Part shown: piece after piece, positions 49,507-62,487 of the stretch
How the letters are laid out: each line of letters starts with the position of its first letter
Numbering within the stretch: position 1 is the stretch's first letter
Source of the DNA: Lepidonotus clava
Taxonomy: Eukaryota > Annelida > Polychaeta > Phyllodocida > Polynoidae
Direction: 5' to 3'
Length of the DNA: 64,000 nt
Assembly (NCBI GenBank): GCA_936440205.1
Contig: OW387146.1
Location: 27,466,458 to 27,530,457, forward strand
The notes under the pieces: generated by a model
Told to the model about the DNA's origin: nothing
The model's database searches: none
Seen by the model: only the letters and a program-made list of their open reading frames with translations
Translations under genes and position numbers: made by a program

Positions 49507-51284
49507 GTATGTACGCACCTCCTGCCCAAAGTGGGCCGCAACCCGGGGAGGGGGGGGGGGGGGGCGCTTGGCGATGACATACATGAAATTTAAATTGATC
49601 CTGGTCCCAAGCTAACGAATTTAAAACAAGGTATTCCATGTAGAATATTAAAACCATTATAGAGTGTGACACATTAACTCAGTTTCACAATATCAGATCA
49701 AAATCAATATCGAAAATGTCATTTAAAAAGACACATAATTGTCCACAATTTTTTGTCAAAACATTCAATGTGAATAAACTATTGGCAATTTAAGGCAACC
49801 AAGGTCAAACATACTGTCATCGCTTAGTGAATCCCCACTTGTTGTATCAAGTTTCAGTGGCACCATTTAAGAGTTCAAAAAGTGTTACTACATTTTCAAT
49901 ACCAGGTATTGCCGCCCAAATGTTTAGAGAAGAGGCCCCACCAAAGACCCTCTCAGACATCAAAGGGTTCCCACACGTGGTGTCTATTTTTAGAAGCACT
50001 TAGATCCCGCCTGTAGTATACGTCACAGAATACCAGTGGGTGAACCTCTCTGTTGTTTCAGACAGACAAAGCATCAAATGTTTTACTTGTCTTTTTCTCT
50101 CTCCACTGTCATTCTCCTCCTACGCTCCCATTGACTCTAGTGGTCTCAGAAGGCTGTAGAAACAAAAAGTGACCCCCGGGCCAGTGGTAACGACCCGGAA
50201 TGGGCCCAGTGACATTAGTAAAGATCATCAAAGGGGTACAAAATGTAATTACAATTCTGGGAGTCAGGGTGTCATGGTAAAGTGACAAGAAACTTGAACG
50301 GACAGCGGGTCCGATTCCTAATTCACCTCTTACCCCTGGGAATCCCATCTCGAGGAATCATTTAGGGGCGTGCGGGCCCTGTGTCAGGGAGTGTTATATG
50401 TGTAAACAGACACAGTATCCTTTGCCCTGTCCTTAGGGCGTTTTAGTCCAGGTTCAAAGGGAAGAAAAACGTGTAAAGGAGCTTATTCTGGTACTTATCG
50501 GGGGTGGCTGCAGGGGGAGAGGACCAGTCAGAGAGGGTTCTGTCTCCTGGTGACACCAACACCACCCTGCGCGGACAGAGGGCTGGGGGAGTCTCGGAGA
50601 GAGGAGTCATTGGTTCATTCCACCACCGAGACATGACTAATAGAAGACTCAGTTGCCCGGCTCAGTTGGTTCTATTGTTGGTCCGTGTAATTGATATGGT
50701 AATATGTAATTAGGCTGTAATTATTGGTTTTAGACATTGTCTGAATATGTCTGTATTTAGATAAGACAATTAGATGAATAGAGATAAGTGCGGTGGTACA
50801 GACCCCTCTTTGTTCCTACCCGCTGTAAGTGGCCGTGTTTAGCATTATCTTAACCGCCACTAGAGTGAGGTGGACACGCACAGGCCTAATCTATATTAAT
50901 TATTCATAGATTTTACTGTGTTAAAGCAAAGGATGCATGCGCACCCTAATGTATCGGGTAGGGACAGGGCGAGGGGTCGTTTTGCCATACACCATAGTAT
51001 AGGAGTACAATATGATGTATTCTGCTACCACCTTAGTGGCATATGATAGAGGATGACGAACCAACATGTCAATAAGGAGCCTCAATGTATACTTTCGTTG
51101 GTGCCAGCAAAGACTGTTACAGCCGTTAGAACACATTTATTCTCCACATCTACTCAGTATCATAGTCCCAAAATCTCCCCTTCCATAGATTAATCTTTGT
51201 GAGCATATGGACAGTGCTTGCCCCTGTGACCTTTGACCACTGTTGACTACTGACCAGCGACCGGAGAGCGGGCCATTCGGTCAG

Positions 51285-51515
51285 TTGGAGTCCTTTATGT
51301 CCAGGGTTTCCGTCCAGAAAACTTTCACGATATTCCGTAGAGGTGTACATGTATATGTCCCTTGGAGTCCTTTATGTCCAGGGTTTCCGTCCAGAAAACT
51401 TTCACGATATTCCGTAGAGGTGTACATGTATATGTCCCTTGGAGTCCTTTATGTCCAGGGTTTCCGTCCAGAAAACTTTCACGATATTCCGTAGAGGTGT
51501 ACATGTATATGTCCG
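51285..51515. repeat. 77-bp tandem repeat, three copies
   Basis: Three copies start TTGGAGTCCTTTATGTCC at 51285, 51362 and 51439 and end with GTACATGTATATGTCC. They are almost identical, so the duplication is young. Open frames crossing it are repeat by-products. Confidence 0.95.
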
Positions 51516-52200
51516 CAATACAAACATGTTGTCCAAAAAACTCCATGAAAATTCGTGAAAAAAACACATTCACAATGTCTTTGTTTTCATATAGAATACT
51601 ATCTTATGTATATATGTTTGTATGTTGATATTATTATGCATATAGACATGCTTATTATTTCTTTTAGCGAAATAGGACCCTAATCATAGACTTGAAAAGG
51701 TAGATTTGCAGGTAGAGTCAAACACTCACTTTCCATCGCCATTTAAAGGACTACGGGATAAGGTAGACTTAGCTACATTCGGACACAGGGTCGAATAAAT
51801 CATCCGTCTATTAGGGTTGACTTGTGGTGTCGGCCGTTTAGTGGCAATGTAAATGTAATCGTGCCGAAGAATAGACCAATTTCAGCCCCCATCCCCTGGG
51901 GGTAGCCCCCCGCCCCTACAGGTATTAAAGGGGGGCGGGGGGGGGGGGTAATGAGGGGGTGACTCCACCTGAGGGAAGACCAGGGTCCCAGGGGCTGTCA
52001 CGTCTGTTGATCTAACCCCCCTCCGTGTTGTCCTACCTGCGCATCAATGTCAGGGGTGATGACGTCACATCTCTATGACGTCATTATGAGACCAGCCCAA
52101 AGGGAGACCAGGAGCCAATAGAAATGTAAATTGCCTTTCTTGAAAGCAGATCCACTGAGAAGATTACTTTCTCCTTAATCACTTCTGGACATCAACTGGT

Positions 52201-52256
52201 TTATGTAAGCTTTTAAAACGCGAACCTGACTTATGTAAGCTTTTAAAAAGTGAGAG
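52201..52256. repeat. 30-bp tandem duplication
   Basis: TTATGTAAGCTTTTAAAA occurs at 52201 and 52231, each followed by related bases. It is a small local duplication in noncoding DNA. Confidence 0.8.
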
Positions 52257-55200
52257 TGACACGAGGAAATGGAAAGGAATCTTAAAAGATCTGTGTTCAG
52301 TCATAAATATTCATCCTTGCTTGGTGTTCTTTATCACCAACTGTTGGTCCGGACCAGACAAAGGTGTCCCTTTCTGTCTCTTTCTGTCTTTTTGTGGACA
52401 CCCGTCAACACGTCACATGTTCAAGTACCTAGGGGGCCCTCAGAAAGGTCCTGCGCCACGGGAGGGCCGCGCGCATCAATGAAAATCCGACCTGGTCCCG
52501 AGGGACGCCGCATGGCGGCCATTTTGGGACGCTGTCGTCTTTCATTCTTTGTATAGTAGGTCAATAAAAGTCCTCCAACTGGAAGGTTTCCATCAGAGTA
52601 GACGGGGGCCGGCGGAGGGGGCGCCCGGCCCCCCTCCCACGGGGTAGATTTTTACACCTTCTCTAAGGAAACCAGTGGTGGAGGAGTTGTGAGGTCCTGG
52701 AGGTGGACGGTTCTCCATGGTGTGGCCTGAGAGGGTCGTCTACACGTCAATGCAAGGAGTCCTGTAGTCTCCTTGGTCAATGTATAAGGGATAAGCTACA
52801 CCCACTTTTGGCTTAAAGGGAACACGACCTCACCAGGGTCGGAATTAAAGCTGAGTAACCGAGAGGTGTTCACACGCTTTCACTTTCATGGCGAACAAAC
52901 TCTGTTTAAATAGAACACACACCTAGAGTTCTTGTTTTCACAAATACTTAGTCCCATTGAATTTAGATAAAACAGGTTCATGTAATGGTAACAATATATA
53001 CTTCTAAAGTGGTGGACTATTGGAGGTGGGGACCTGGGTCTACGGATAGACCTTGTGCAGATGTGGTCATGGGGTCACTTTTTGACGATCACCACGTGGT
53101 GATCATGACCATGCATATGGAACCCATTTGAAATTCTTAATTCTAAATGATGATAAATGATGAAGAAAATGGGGCTTAAGTTAACTACATGTTCTGAATA
53201 TTTCAGAAATATGAATAGGCTAATGATGAAAATAAATTGATCACTACTCTGGCAAACAATCCGTTTTGGGAGACGTGACGTCATCTGGACAACATCTATT
53301 GCCATTTACCTTGCCAAGTCAGTATCTGAAAAAAGCGATATTATAATTCATATCCAAGTCCTCCCGATAGGAGAAGACTGTCCGAAACCCCCGCCCTGTT
53401 GGGTATGTGCGGCTACTCGGGCAGTAATCAGTGCGGCCCGCGGGGTGCTGGGTATGTACTGGTCAGGGCCTTATCTCCCATCTGCTAACTGTTTAAGCCG
53501 GGTCACGTTTAGGACGGACCTGACAGATAGGGGGCACCACCGTCCGCCCTAACCCCAAAATATCATGACAAATGGTGTAAACTTATCGGACCATCTCAGA
53601 CCCCCCGGTCACAAAGGGTTAAAGTGTCAGGGGCAGGGGGTGTCGGCCTGACCCCCGGGCCACGGGCTGACCCGCGACAACTAGAAGGCTGGATTTTAAA
53701 TATTTCTAATTTCTGAAATCCTACAAGATATGATTTTATTTAAACATGGTATCAGATACAACCTGTTTATGACCACAGGGGCCGCATTCCTCTACCCTTG
53801 TCTATGCCACTAAATATATTAAGATATTTAAAGGGTATGGTCCATGTCTTTGTTCATCAGCGGGATGCATCTAAATAGACTGCTGTTTAGCATTAGAAGG
53901 TACAAAAGTAAACTGTGTTAACTCTTTGTTTCAAACGTGCACAAGGGGTTACAGAGCGGACACCTGACCAGTGTCCAGCCCCCTCCCCGGGAGGTGCCCG
54001 GCTGGTGCCCGGTAGATAGGATCGGCGTCCCCCCCCCCCCCCAGCCGACACAATACACCCCCTTATCGCCGTTTGTCGTCTGCTGCACACAAAACACTGT
54101 CCAACCAATATTTCTACCACACAATTTATGGAAAGTCTACTTGGATATCACCTACGATTTATCAATCAAATTTTATTCAAAAGTGATATATAGACTTTTG
54201 TTCCCAAGGTATATTAGAAATCGTTTCCTGTAACATATTGGAAATGTGGTTTCTCACTGTGGGGTGTTTATGGCATACTGTCGACCACATGGTGTTCACA
54301 GGTCTCAATGGGGCCGGTCACAAGGGGTGCGACACAAACAGACCCTAACGGTCTAGGGCCACCTCTCGTTCACAATACAGCTCTACCACTCCGGGCAGTT
54401 CGATCCTATCTCTCCCCTGTTCGGGTTAAGGGCGGTCAACCAGAGGTTGACCTCTACACCGTTCTGGTCCAACACTAGCCGTGAAGCCAAACACACCACA
54501 ATATGATTATAGATGTAAATAACAGGTGACATTAATACATTTAGAAATAGATATCACTAGAGAACGTAGAATTAAATGTACGAAGTGCCGCCCCTAATGT
54601 GTGTCCCATGCAGGCTGAACACGTGTCGAGCCATCAACACGATTGATATAATTGGTCACCGGTAACAGTTTAATGTTCAACTTACTCCATATACCCCCTT
54701 CATCATACCCGGCTATCATACACTCCCTGACTATTATTCCCCTGTTTTGCAGGGACGACCCAAGACTGACCCACACCCCTCTGACTTCTGAAAAAGGGAA
54801 CAAAATACTACTACCAGGTGACCTTGACCCCTGCCCCCTACCCTGGCGTCCCTGACCCCTGACCCCGTTGACCCCCGCCCGGGGTGTGAACGGGTAGCGG
54901 CGGGTTGTAGTGGGTGTTATGGGGCACTCACGACAGACTGAGCTGTGTTCAGACCCTTTAAGGCCCCCTGAAGGCCGACGGGCGGGGGGCAGGGGGTGGA
55001 GAGGGGGGCATATTAGCCGGCCTACATGCCCCTACAGGGCCGTACGGCCGTCCGTACTGCCCTCAGGGACGTACTGATTGATGGTACCCCCCCCCGCCTC
55101 ACCTGTCCGCTCAGGTAGTCGGCTTTGGAAAATGCCTGGACCTGGACTCCACGTAGATAGAGGCCCCTTGGTGGGAGTTGACCAATACCAACCCACTTTC

Positions 55201-58200
55201 GGGGGATAGTTTCAAACTGATCCATTCCACAATGATAGAAAGGGGTCGTCTGTGTGAGGCTGGACTGACCAGTAAGCGGCCAGGGCCGGCGGTAGGGGGC
55301 TGATTTACGTACACACTGGTCTGTAGGGGGTGTGGACCCCAGGGTGTCGACAAGCCATAACTGTAGCAGTGACAGGGGTAAAGGGGGCTACCTAGTAGGT
55401 GCTGAAGTACAGGGAGGATGTATGGGATGTGAAGGGCATTACGGTTTGTGCAGGAATAACCTGTTGAAACACGTGCAGCCAATGGACGTGAGTAATAAGG
55501 TCTGTGTGTGGCCCACCCAACGTCCTGACGTACTTGAATATATCTGCAGAAAGATGAAAGACAGTGGTCTGCAGAAACAGGGACTTTTAATACACTTCGT
55601 CATCAGTTTTCAAAAGTAGTCCATAGAGCTTAGAGAATACTCATCAAGACATAATACAGACACCTGCAGTTATCAACACAACATCACCAATTAACTATAG
55701 ATACGGTTATGTATTTTAAACTGAGGAAACGGCAGAAACTGACCTGCGCGAGTTTAATCCTTGATACTACTGGAAAAGCTTTTGCTCACTGTGCCCAGCA
55801 GAGTATAAATGGCCGGTTGAGGTGCCCCCCCCCCTTGCTCCGTAGACTCGGCTGACCGACCTCCTTGATACTGTCAGCCCCTGACACCTGGGATCTCTCT
55901 AATCCCCCTCAAGCACCATCTCCCCTGCCTCCTCAGGTCTCAGGGACCTCCTTACCCCCTTACTGTCTGCCTGGATCTGAACCTAAACCCACGTGAACCT
56001 TCCAACCCAACAACTCACATAGAGCTTCTGTTAGGGTGAACTCCAAATAAGAGTGAGGGGGAGCAAAGCAAAGGCGTTATGTCTCCATATATTGTTCTTT
56101 ATCAATGATGGGGTGGCTACTTCACAGGGAAAATCGGATGAATCCCTGCCAGGGAAAGCACATTTAAACACTTTAGAATTGACAAAATAATGGAAAATGG
56201 CACAAGTGAAGCTCAGGGGGAAACGCCCGGAGTTTGTGAGTAAGCCCTGAGTGGCCCCCCTGCAGTGACCGTGATGTGGATGTCGGTTACCATCGTTACA
56301 CTCACTTACAGGTCGGTTTGTACCCCGTACAGGTCCAGGGCTTGCCCTGTCCACCCCTGTCCTCCACCCGTCCTATCTATACAAATTCCGTCAATTCAAT
56401 CTTGTAAACGTTTAGTTATAATGTAAATGTCCACATTTCTTATGTTAATGTTTTCGTTTTATCATGACTAATGTAAAAAAAAAAAAAACTTATAAGGACG
56501 TGGCTTTTTGTTTTACTGTTGGTCACCAGACATCGACCGGTCTAGTTCCCACGGTGGCCGGTCGTTGGCGTTGTAGACATTACCTACTTCCGGTTCCGCT
56601 TGTTACCGCCGCCTGGTGGTCAGGTTTCACATCACGTGAGGAGAACAAAACGTAATGTTGATAGTTATAATACAGGGCTCAATGTGGTTCAATAGGGGCC
56701 TTTATGAGAATGTTCTCCACATAGTAGTTATGGAAAGTTAAACAAGGAGGGTGGGGGTGGGGGGGGGGGGGGGGCGTCCATCGAAACACTCCCCCTTTTT
56801 AAGGTCCTGTTTCAACTGTACTTCTAATGAGATACAAACGAACAAGGAAAAAGAACTCGCGCCAATTCTTCAAAGGTAATCTTCATGATATTTCTTTTGG
56901 TCACACCTGCGAAACATAAGCATCTAGAAACCATTTTCACCCAGAAATAAAACTGTGCATCCAGTTCAACCATCCACAATTGGTTTCAACAAAAGGTAAT
57001 TTCCCTCTCAACCAAATCTCCAGGGATCAACTAGAAAAAAGCACACTACTCTAGATTCTAGCTGAGTACCATCACCCCGGTATCTTCCCCTTTAGTAGAT
57101 CCCCCATTGTCTGTTGCCATGGTGATTCCCACGCTCTCACCGCCGCTGAGATAATCCCGTAAAGACCCCCTCCATTCCCCTAATCCCGCCCTACCCCCTC
57201 CGCTGCGCCCGTCTCCACTTCTATGGAGCACCTAGTGGCGACCTTTTGATTGTCTTCTGAGAAGAAGTACGTGGAGTTATAAAAGTATCTCTGTGTTTGC
57301 CAATCTTAGGCAAATCTTGATATAATCATAATTATACCATACAAAATCTGGAATCCAACTCTTAATATAACTTAATATAGTAAGGAGTAGTGTATTGGAT
57401 CTGATGCACAGAAAACAGTCGCCCTCAATTCAGTGTAATTCCCCCAAGACGTAGCAGTATAAGGGGTGTACAGCCGGTGCCTGATACACTCCCCCAAACC
57501 ATGTACTACTACTACCGGCCCGGCCTCCTCCCGGCCCTACCCCTAATCCCTACCTGTACCCCCCACGGGGGGCCCGCCGCCCCTGGAGGCCGCTATAAGC
57601 CCCGGATTACCGCTGAGAGCCGGGTACCTCCGGGGTGGGTGTACTCAGGTGTGGCCGGGGGATGCTCGGGCCCACGGAGCACTTCTGACTAGTTTTTTTC
57701 CCCTTTGAATCTTTCCCTATGACGCCTTGAGCGGTCTGACCGGGGCCAGCCTCTAGTTCCAGTTATTTGTTTAGTTTTGCCCCCTTTTGGTGTATCTAAG
57801 TTCGATGCTCCATATACCCTTGACAGGACCCTGGTATAAGGCTGTGGTGATCGGCTTCCCTGGCCTCATTCTCTGGTATGTTTATATTGTGTGTGCACAA
57901 GGGGAGTCGGGGGAAGAGATAAATATGCTAAACTTGATTCATGAATTAAGTAGTATTTAAAATCAAATTGAGAAATCTGGGGAGGTTTGAATGGAGGGTG
58001 GGGCTCAGCGGCCCCTGGAAGGGTCAGGGGGTGGTCCTTTGTTTATCTTACCAGGGACCTGGTCGGGGGGGGGGGGGAGGGGGGGGGGGGTGCATTATAC
58101 AGTCCCCCAGCATGGGGAGTTGAATTTGAAATGTCTTCTTCCTGGGGTGCACCTCCTAAGTAACTAGGTGCGTACGACCCTTGCGTTCACACAGTGTCCA

Positions 58201-58964
58201 GCCACAAAGGTACTAGTCGGCACCAAGTTTGAACAACGTTCTTTATTCATATAGTCCACAGACTGAAGGTATAAACCCAATAACAAATACAATCCATGTT
58301 CCCCAACAGAGAATTGACCACGGTCCCCCAAAGGTACAGTCATGACATTGGGCCGGGTTCTCAGGTTACCGGTCATTGACATTACCCTCTGGTTGTTCTG
58401 TCCACAGAATCCGATATTCAGGGGTCCGGGTAACAGATCCCGGAGACACAAGGTAAACCTGGAACACTAGACTGTGTACTCCCCTACTCCTATTGTATAC
58501 ACCATAACGATGATCCACGACTATATCTGCACACAGAGTTAACTAACATTCCCTACCGTTCTCACGTAACCAATTACAAAGCAAGATGTAAAAGATAACA
58601 AGAAGCTCATTTTACATCGATCATACTGAGTATTTAAGAGTATATACATTTTCTTTTATAGTTGTGTCACAAATGTAAATATGAGTCAGTTGCGTTGACT
58701 AGGCCCTGCCCAGACCTCCGCTAATCGGGTCTGATTAGTGCAGCAGTGGCGGTCAATAGTGAAGCTGAAGCGGTGTTTAGTGGAGCCTATTTACACTGTG
58801 ATTATTGATTAACAACACCTGAGCCTTTTCTCCCAGCTCGCTGGGTGTCAGGTTCCAGAACAGGAACAGGTATGTATGGAAAGAAATGGAAGTGAGTTTT
58901 GAATGTACACGCCCCTTTCGGACCTCATGTAATCTTTGTCATGAACTGCTGGTTGATTTCGGCA

Positions 58965-58990
58965 GGGCGGTTTGGCTCAGTAGTTGGATA
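58965..58990 (+). other. tRNA-like A-box word, possible SINE head remnant
   Basis: GGGCGGTTTGGCTCAGTAGT is followed by TGGATA, which resembles the 5' end and A box of a tRNA gene or tRNA-derived SINE (TGGC-x-x-AGT-x-GG). No B box (GGTTCGAATCC-like) follows within the expected 30-60 bases, so it is not a complete tRNA gene. A similar isolated word, CTGACCGAGTGGATAGAGC, lies near 34047. Either could be a chance match. Confidence 0.2.
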
Positions 58991-60335
58991 AAGATGAACT
59001 TAATTAATATTTTATAGGTGGTTTTCTTTGTTTGTGCCAAGCTAAACGTTTCGTAGACAAATATCAGCCCAGCATTTCAGATGCCTCAAAATGCAGGTCC
59101 CTTCTACAGGCCAGATCGCATGTTCATCCCGACCTTGCTGAGACGTGTTTTGTGATTGTGACGTCACGGCATATGTCCCTCTGCTAGGCTGACGACAAGA
59201 GAAAACAAAGGAAGTCAGCAAGGCGCCATGGGTCAATATGTTACGGCTAATGTGATTGGCTAGTGTGCTAAGCATTGTGGGTAAATATTGGCCCCTTGTC
59301 GGCTTCATAATGAACTCCTCTGGTTCGCTGGGCCCCGGTAAAACAAAGGGTTGGCCGGGGATCAGAGAAAGCAAGCACGACAATAGGAAATCTAGGATTT
59401 GTCGGGAGATCGAAAAGAAATCTATTGTTCCTTGATGTATGGCATGCTTCATAGCTAAACGCCTATACCACGTAGACAGATACCTTATTGAGCCAAGGCA
59501 AGGTGCATGAAATGAATATAGATTATGAAATGCCATTGGTTATACGTTCTAAATCTGTCTGACACTCTCGAAATGAACTTGAGAATATCGTCAGTGTTAG
59601 ATGTCCCTCCACACAGTCCTAATACACAGGCACCAGGTCTAGCTTACAAAGGCCAGGAATGCAGGGTGAAGTGTGCATTGCAAAATATTTGAGTAGGGCC
59701 TATTTTACACTGCCCCATTGGCGGCTTCGGCCAAGTGCTCTATTTGGCGAGAAAATTGGGATTAAGGCTTGAAGTGGGGGCGTAGGTAGACAGTGAGAGG
59801 GGGGTGTGAACAGGCCCCCCTCGACCCCCGGCCTGGACCAGGGCCCTCCGACACAATGCCCGCCCCCTAATGACCCAACACGGGCCTAATTAGTGTTGTA
59901 CCCCGTTAATTAGCGCACAGATTAAGGCCCGAGGCCCGCAGGCCGAGGGCCGTGAGGTGTCCGGGGTGAGGGGTAAGGTGGGGTAATGGGCCCGGTACAC
60001 TGGGGGGGGGGGGGGGGTCAATGGGGATGTACTTGGATCCCTCCTCACCATTCTGGCCAACTTCGTACAAGTAGTTCTATCTATACGCCCTGCTATTCTA
60101 AAAGGTGTTTTGAGGAGAGCGACCAAGGAACACTGACTATATATATAAATCAGTTCCAACAAAGATGGGCCAATTTTAATTTGTTTCATTTATTATGAGG
60201 CGGCTACGGCTTTAAGTTCAAATCCAGGCCTAGGTCACCTTAAGATCTTAGCCGCCGAATTCCCCTTTCGTCATATACGAGGATCTGTGACGCGTTTATG
60301 TGTAACAAGACTTTTGTTCGCTCTGACTACCCATA

Positions 60336-60609
60336 TTTGGGCTTATTTGGGCTTATTTTGGCTTACATCGCAGATATTTTGATATATTGAACATATTGGC
60401 ATAGTTAAAATATTCCAAATTGGGCCAAAATAGACATTCAAGCCTGGAATACAAATCGTTATGATCGTTACGGTGACCGTGCGGGCGCCATTTTGGCCAG
60501 TCGGCTGATGCAAGTCACGCTCTGAAACCCTCCCGAAATGGCTTGAATAACCAAAGTTTGGGCTTATTTTGGCTTACATTACACCAGATATGATATATAG
60601 AACAAGCAG
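60336..60609. repeat. diverged direct repeats around GGGCTTATTTTGGCTTACAT
   Basis: The word occurs at about 60346 and at 60560, each followed by a related AT-rich segment including GATAT and ATATTGAAC or ATATAGAAC. A third fragment, TTGATACATAGAACAAGCAA, lies at 60831. This suggests an old tandem or dispersed duplication of a noncoding block. Confidence 0.5.
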
Positions 60610-60860
60610 AAATCGTGAAAATTGCTTGGAGTCCTTCATTTCATCAGATATGATCGAAATTGATGCCAGACATACAAACTGCATTTTGTTTCACTCGGTA
60701 GTCCTTCTTTGACCCATTTTCGTTGTATGTATTCACTGTGAACACCTAGCGAAAACGGTTAGTAATACAGTCTACCGGAAGATTCCGTCGAAATGTTACC
60801 CGGCTGGCTGTGATGGTTTTACAGCGGAATTTGATACATAGAACAAGCAAAATGCATGAA

Positions 60861-61350
60861 TTGTGGAGGATATACACATTCAGACGCATTGAGGACTCGG
60901 GCTGTACCTTCGCAATTCCTTCGCCTCCCCCGGTGACAAGGCCCAGACCGCTCCACTCACAGTCATTCCGGCCGGGTGCAGGGACCCGGTCGGACATTTC
61001 GGCGGGAGGCTCCTCTTTCACCGCCTGGATTACCGTGCTATCTGATGCTTTCAATATATATATTTGGACGTCTGGATACCCTTAAACGCATACAACACAT
61101 TGAAAACTCATGCGTGGTCCATGCGTGCGTATCGAAGGGAAAACATTGGATCAATCGGACACAAGGAGGCTTGACAGTGACACACTGTCAGACCTAACAT
61201 GGCGTCGTCATCCTGGCCAGGTTTTCTCCCCTCATGCCTGCACCGATACATTGAACTCAGGAAACCAGGATGACATTTGGACTAAATATCTTATTGTGAT
61301 CAATTGTGGATGATATACCCATTCGGAAGCATTCAGGACGCGGGCTGTAC
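60861..61350. repeat. 46-bp direct repeat pair bracketing about 400 bp
   Basis: Copies at 60861-60906 and 61304-61350 share TTGTGGA-GATATAC-CATTC and end with GGCTGTAC, with several substitutions. The intervening DNA has no recognised coding content. Confidence 0.55.
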
Positions 61351-61593
61351 AGGTAGGTTCATATCTTTTTTCCAGCATTTGAAATTATACCATTGAAATA
61401 GGGTAGGCGAAGGGGGATTACAGGGTTATTTATGATCAAAAGATTAAATTATTTGTTGAATTGTCACTATAGTGTTATCTTTTCGGACCTACCAACAAAA
61501 TATTCAATCTGAACTGTCTAGGCCTAAGTCACTGTCAGTGTCTGAATCATTCCCATTCAATGTTAAAACATAGGCGTCACACTGTCAATAAAT

Positions 61594-62090
61594 TTTAGGC
61601 CTGGAAACGCTTGCAAACGCTTGCAATAATAGATGGTTACAGTCTTAGGCCTAGAGGCTGGATGTCAAAGCAACTCGGGCGTTTGGTTGGACACAGGCAA
61701 TCTGAAAAATAATTATTTAGACCTTATTAGGCTTATCAAAATGAAATCCATGTATATATCTATGTTCTCCTATATCTCATGGTCATATATATCATGTAAT
61801 TTGATAATTTTAGGCCTGGAAACGCTTGCAAGAATATTTTACAGATGATATGAAAAAATGATCAGCCTCAGTCTTTGGCTCAGATAGGCACTGTCAATGT
61901 GTCATGCAAACTCTAAATATTTAGGCCTTATCCAGCCTATCAAAATTAATAAAATTCAGGAAAATATGTTTCAATATGTCTTAGGCTCTTATACATCGCA
62001 TGGTTTGATTATTTTAGGCCTGTCAAATATTTTGAGACCATGTTTTACAGTTTTAAAATGATTCAAAGATTAAATGATTTGTGAAAATGT
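61594..62090. repeat. degenerate tandem array of about 210-bp units
   Basis: The word ATTTTAGGCCTGGAAACGCT begins units at about 61594 and 61808, and a shorter form (ATTTTAGGCCTG) begins a third at about 62013. Within units, TTAGGCCT and TATCAAAAT-like words recur at matching places. A related fragment lies at 61515-61590. The units are AT-rich, diverged and noncoding, with the look of an old satellite-like duplication. Confidence 0.6.
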
Positions 62091-62468
62091 CATGTATTTA
62101 CCTTTTCTTTGTTTCATATGAAGGCATTCATCATGTAAATCCTTCCTATGATGTATTACATGATTTGGTTATGCCCTAAAGTCCGCCGCCTCATGGGTAT
62201 CAAAGCCCCCTTTGATACCACATAAGACATTTTGATCAAGAGACCCTAGATCCTCAGACCCGACGTTTGGTCTTGTTGAGAATTGCAAAGGACTGAATGA
62301 TCGATATGCAGTGAAAGAGGAATAATAGATTGTGCACATGAATCATTGCATAGTAAAGACACAGCTATATTGCAGTAGCTATATGGAACAGCTTAACGAT
62401 TGAATGTCAGAGGATTGAACCTGAGTTCCTGTTGGGCGCTAAATGCCCCCCCCCCGCCCCCTATACAT

Positions 62469-62487
62469 CCCCCCCCCCCCCCCCCCC
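62469..62487. repeat. poly-C tract, 19 C
   Basis: One of the longest homopolymers in the window, preceded by another C run at 62448-62455. As with the other G/C runs, the true length may differ from that assembled. Confidence 0.8.

Noticed and set aside
50504-50713. Segment containing LSPGDTNTTLR as the missing second half of the split Ig domain
   Set aside because: It resembles an Ig E-F strand but lacks Asp-x-Gly-x-Tyr-x-Cys, and the following residues do not fit. No suitable donor follows.
58215-58260. Minus-strand AATAAA near 58240 as the 3' end of a gene
   Set aside because: A single polyadenylation word without a recognisable upstream coding exon; the frame above it has no known domain.
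59042-59536. 164-codon minus-strand open frame as a gene
   Set aside because: No domain or plausible splice context; the underlying DNA has ATTGGCTAG-type words like those in short noncoding repeats.
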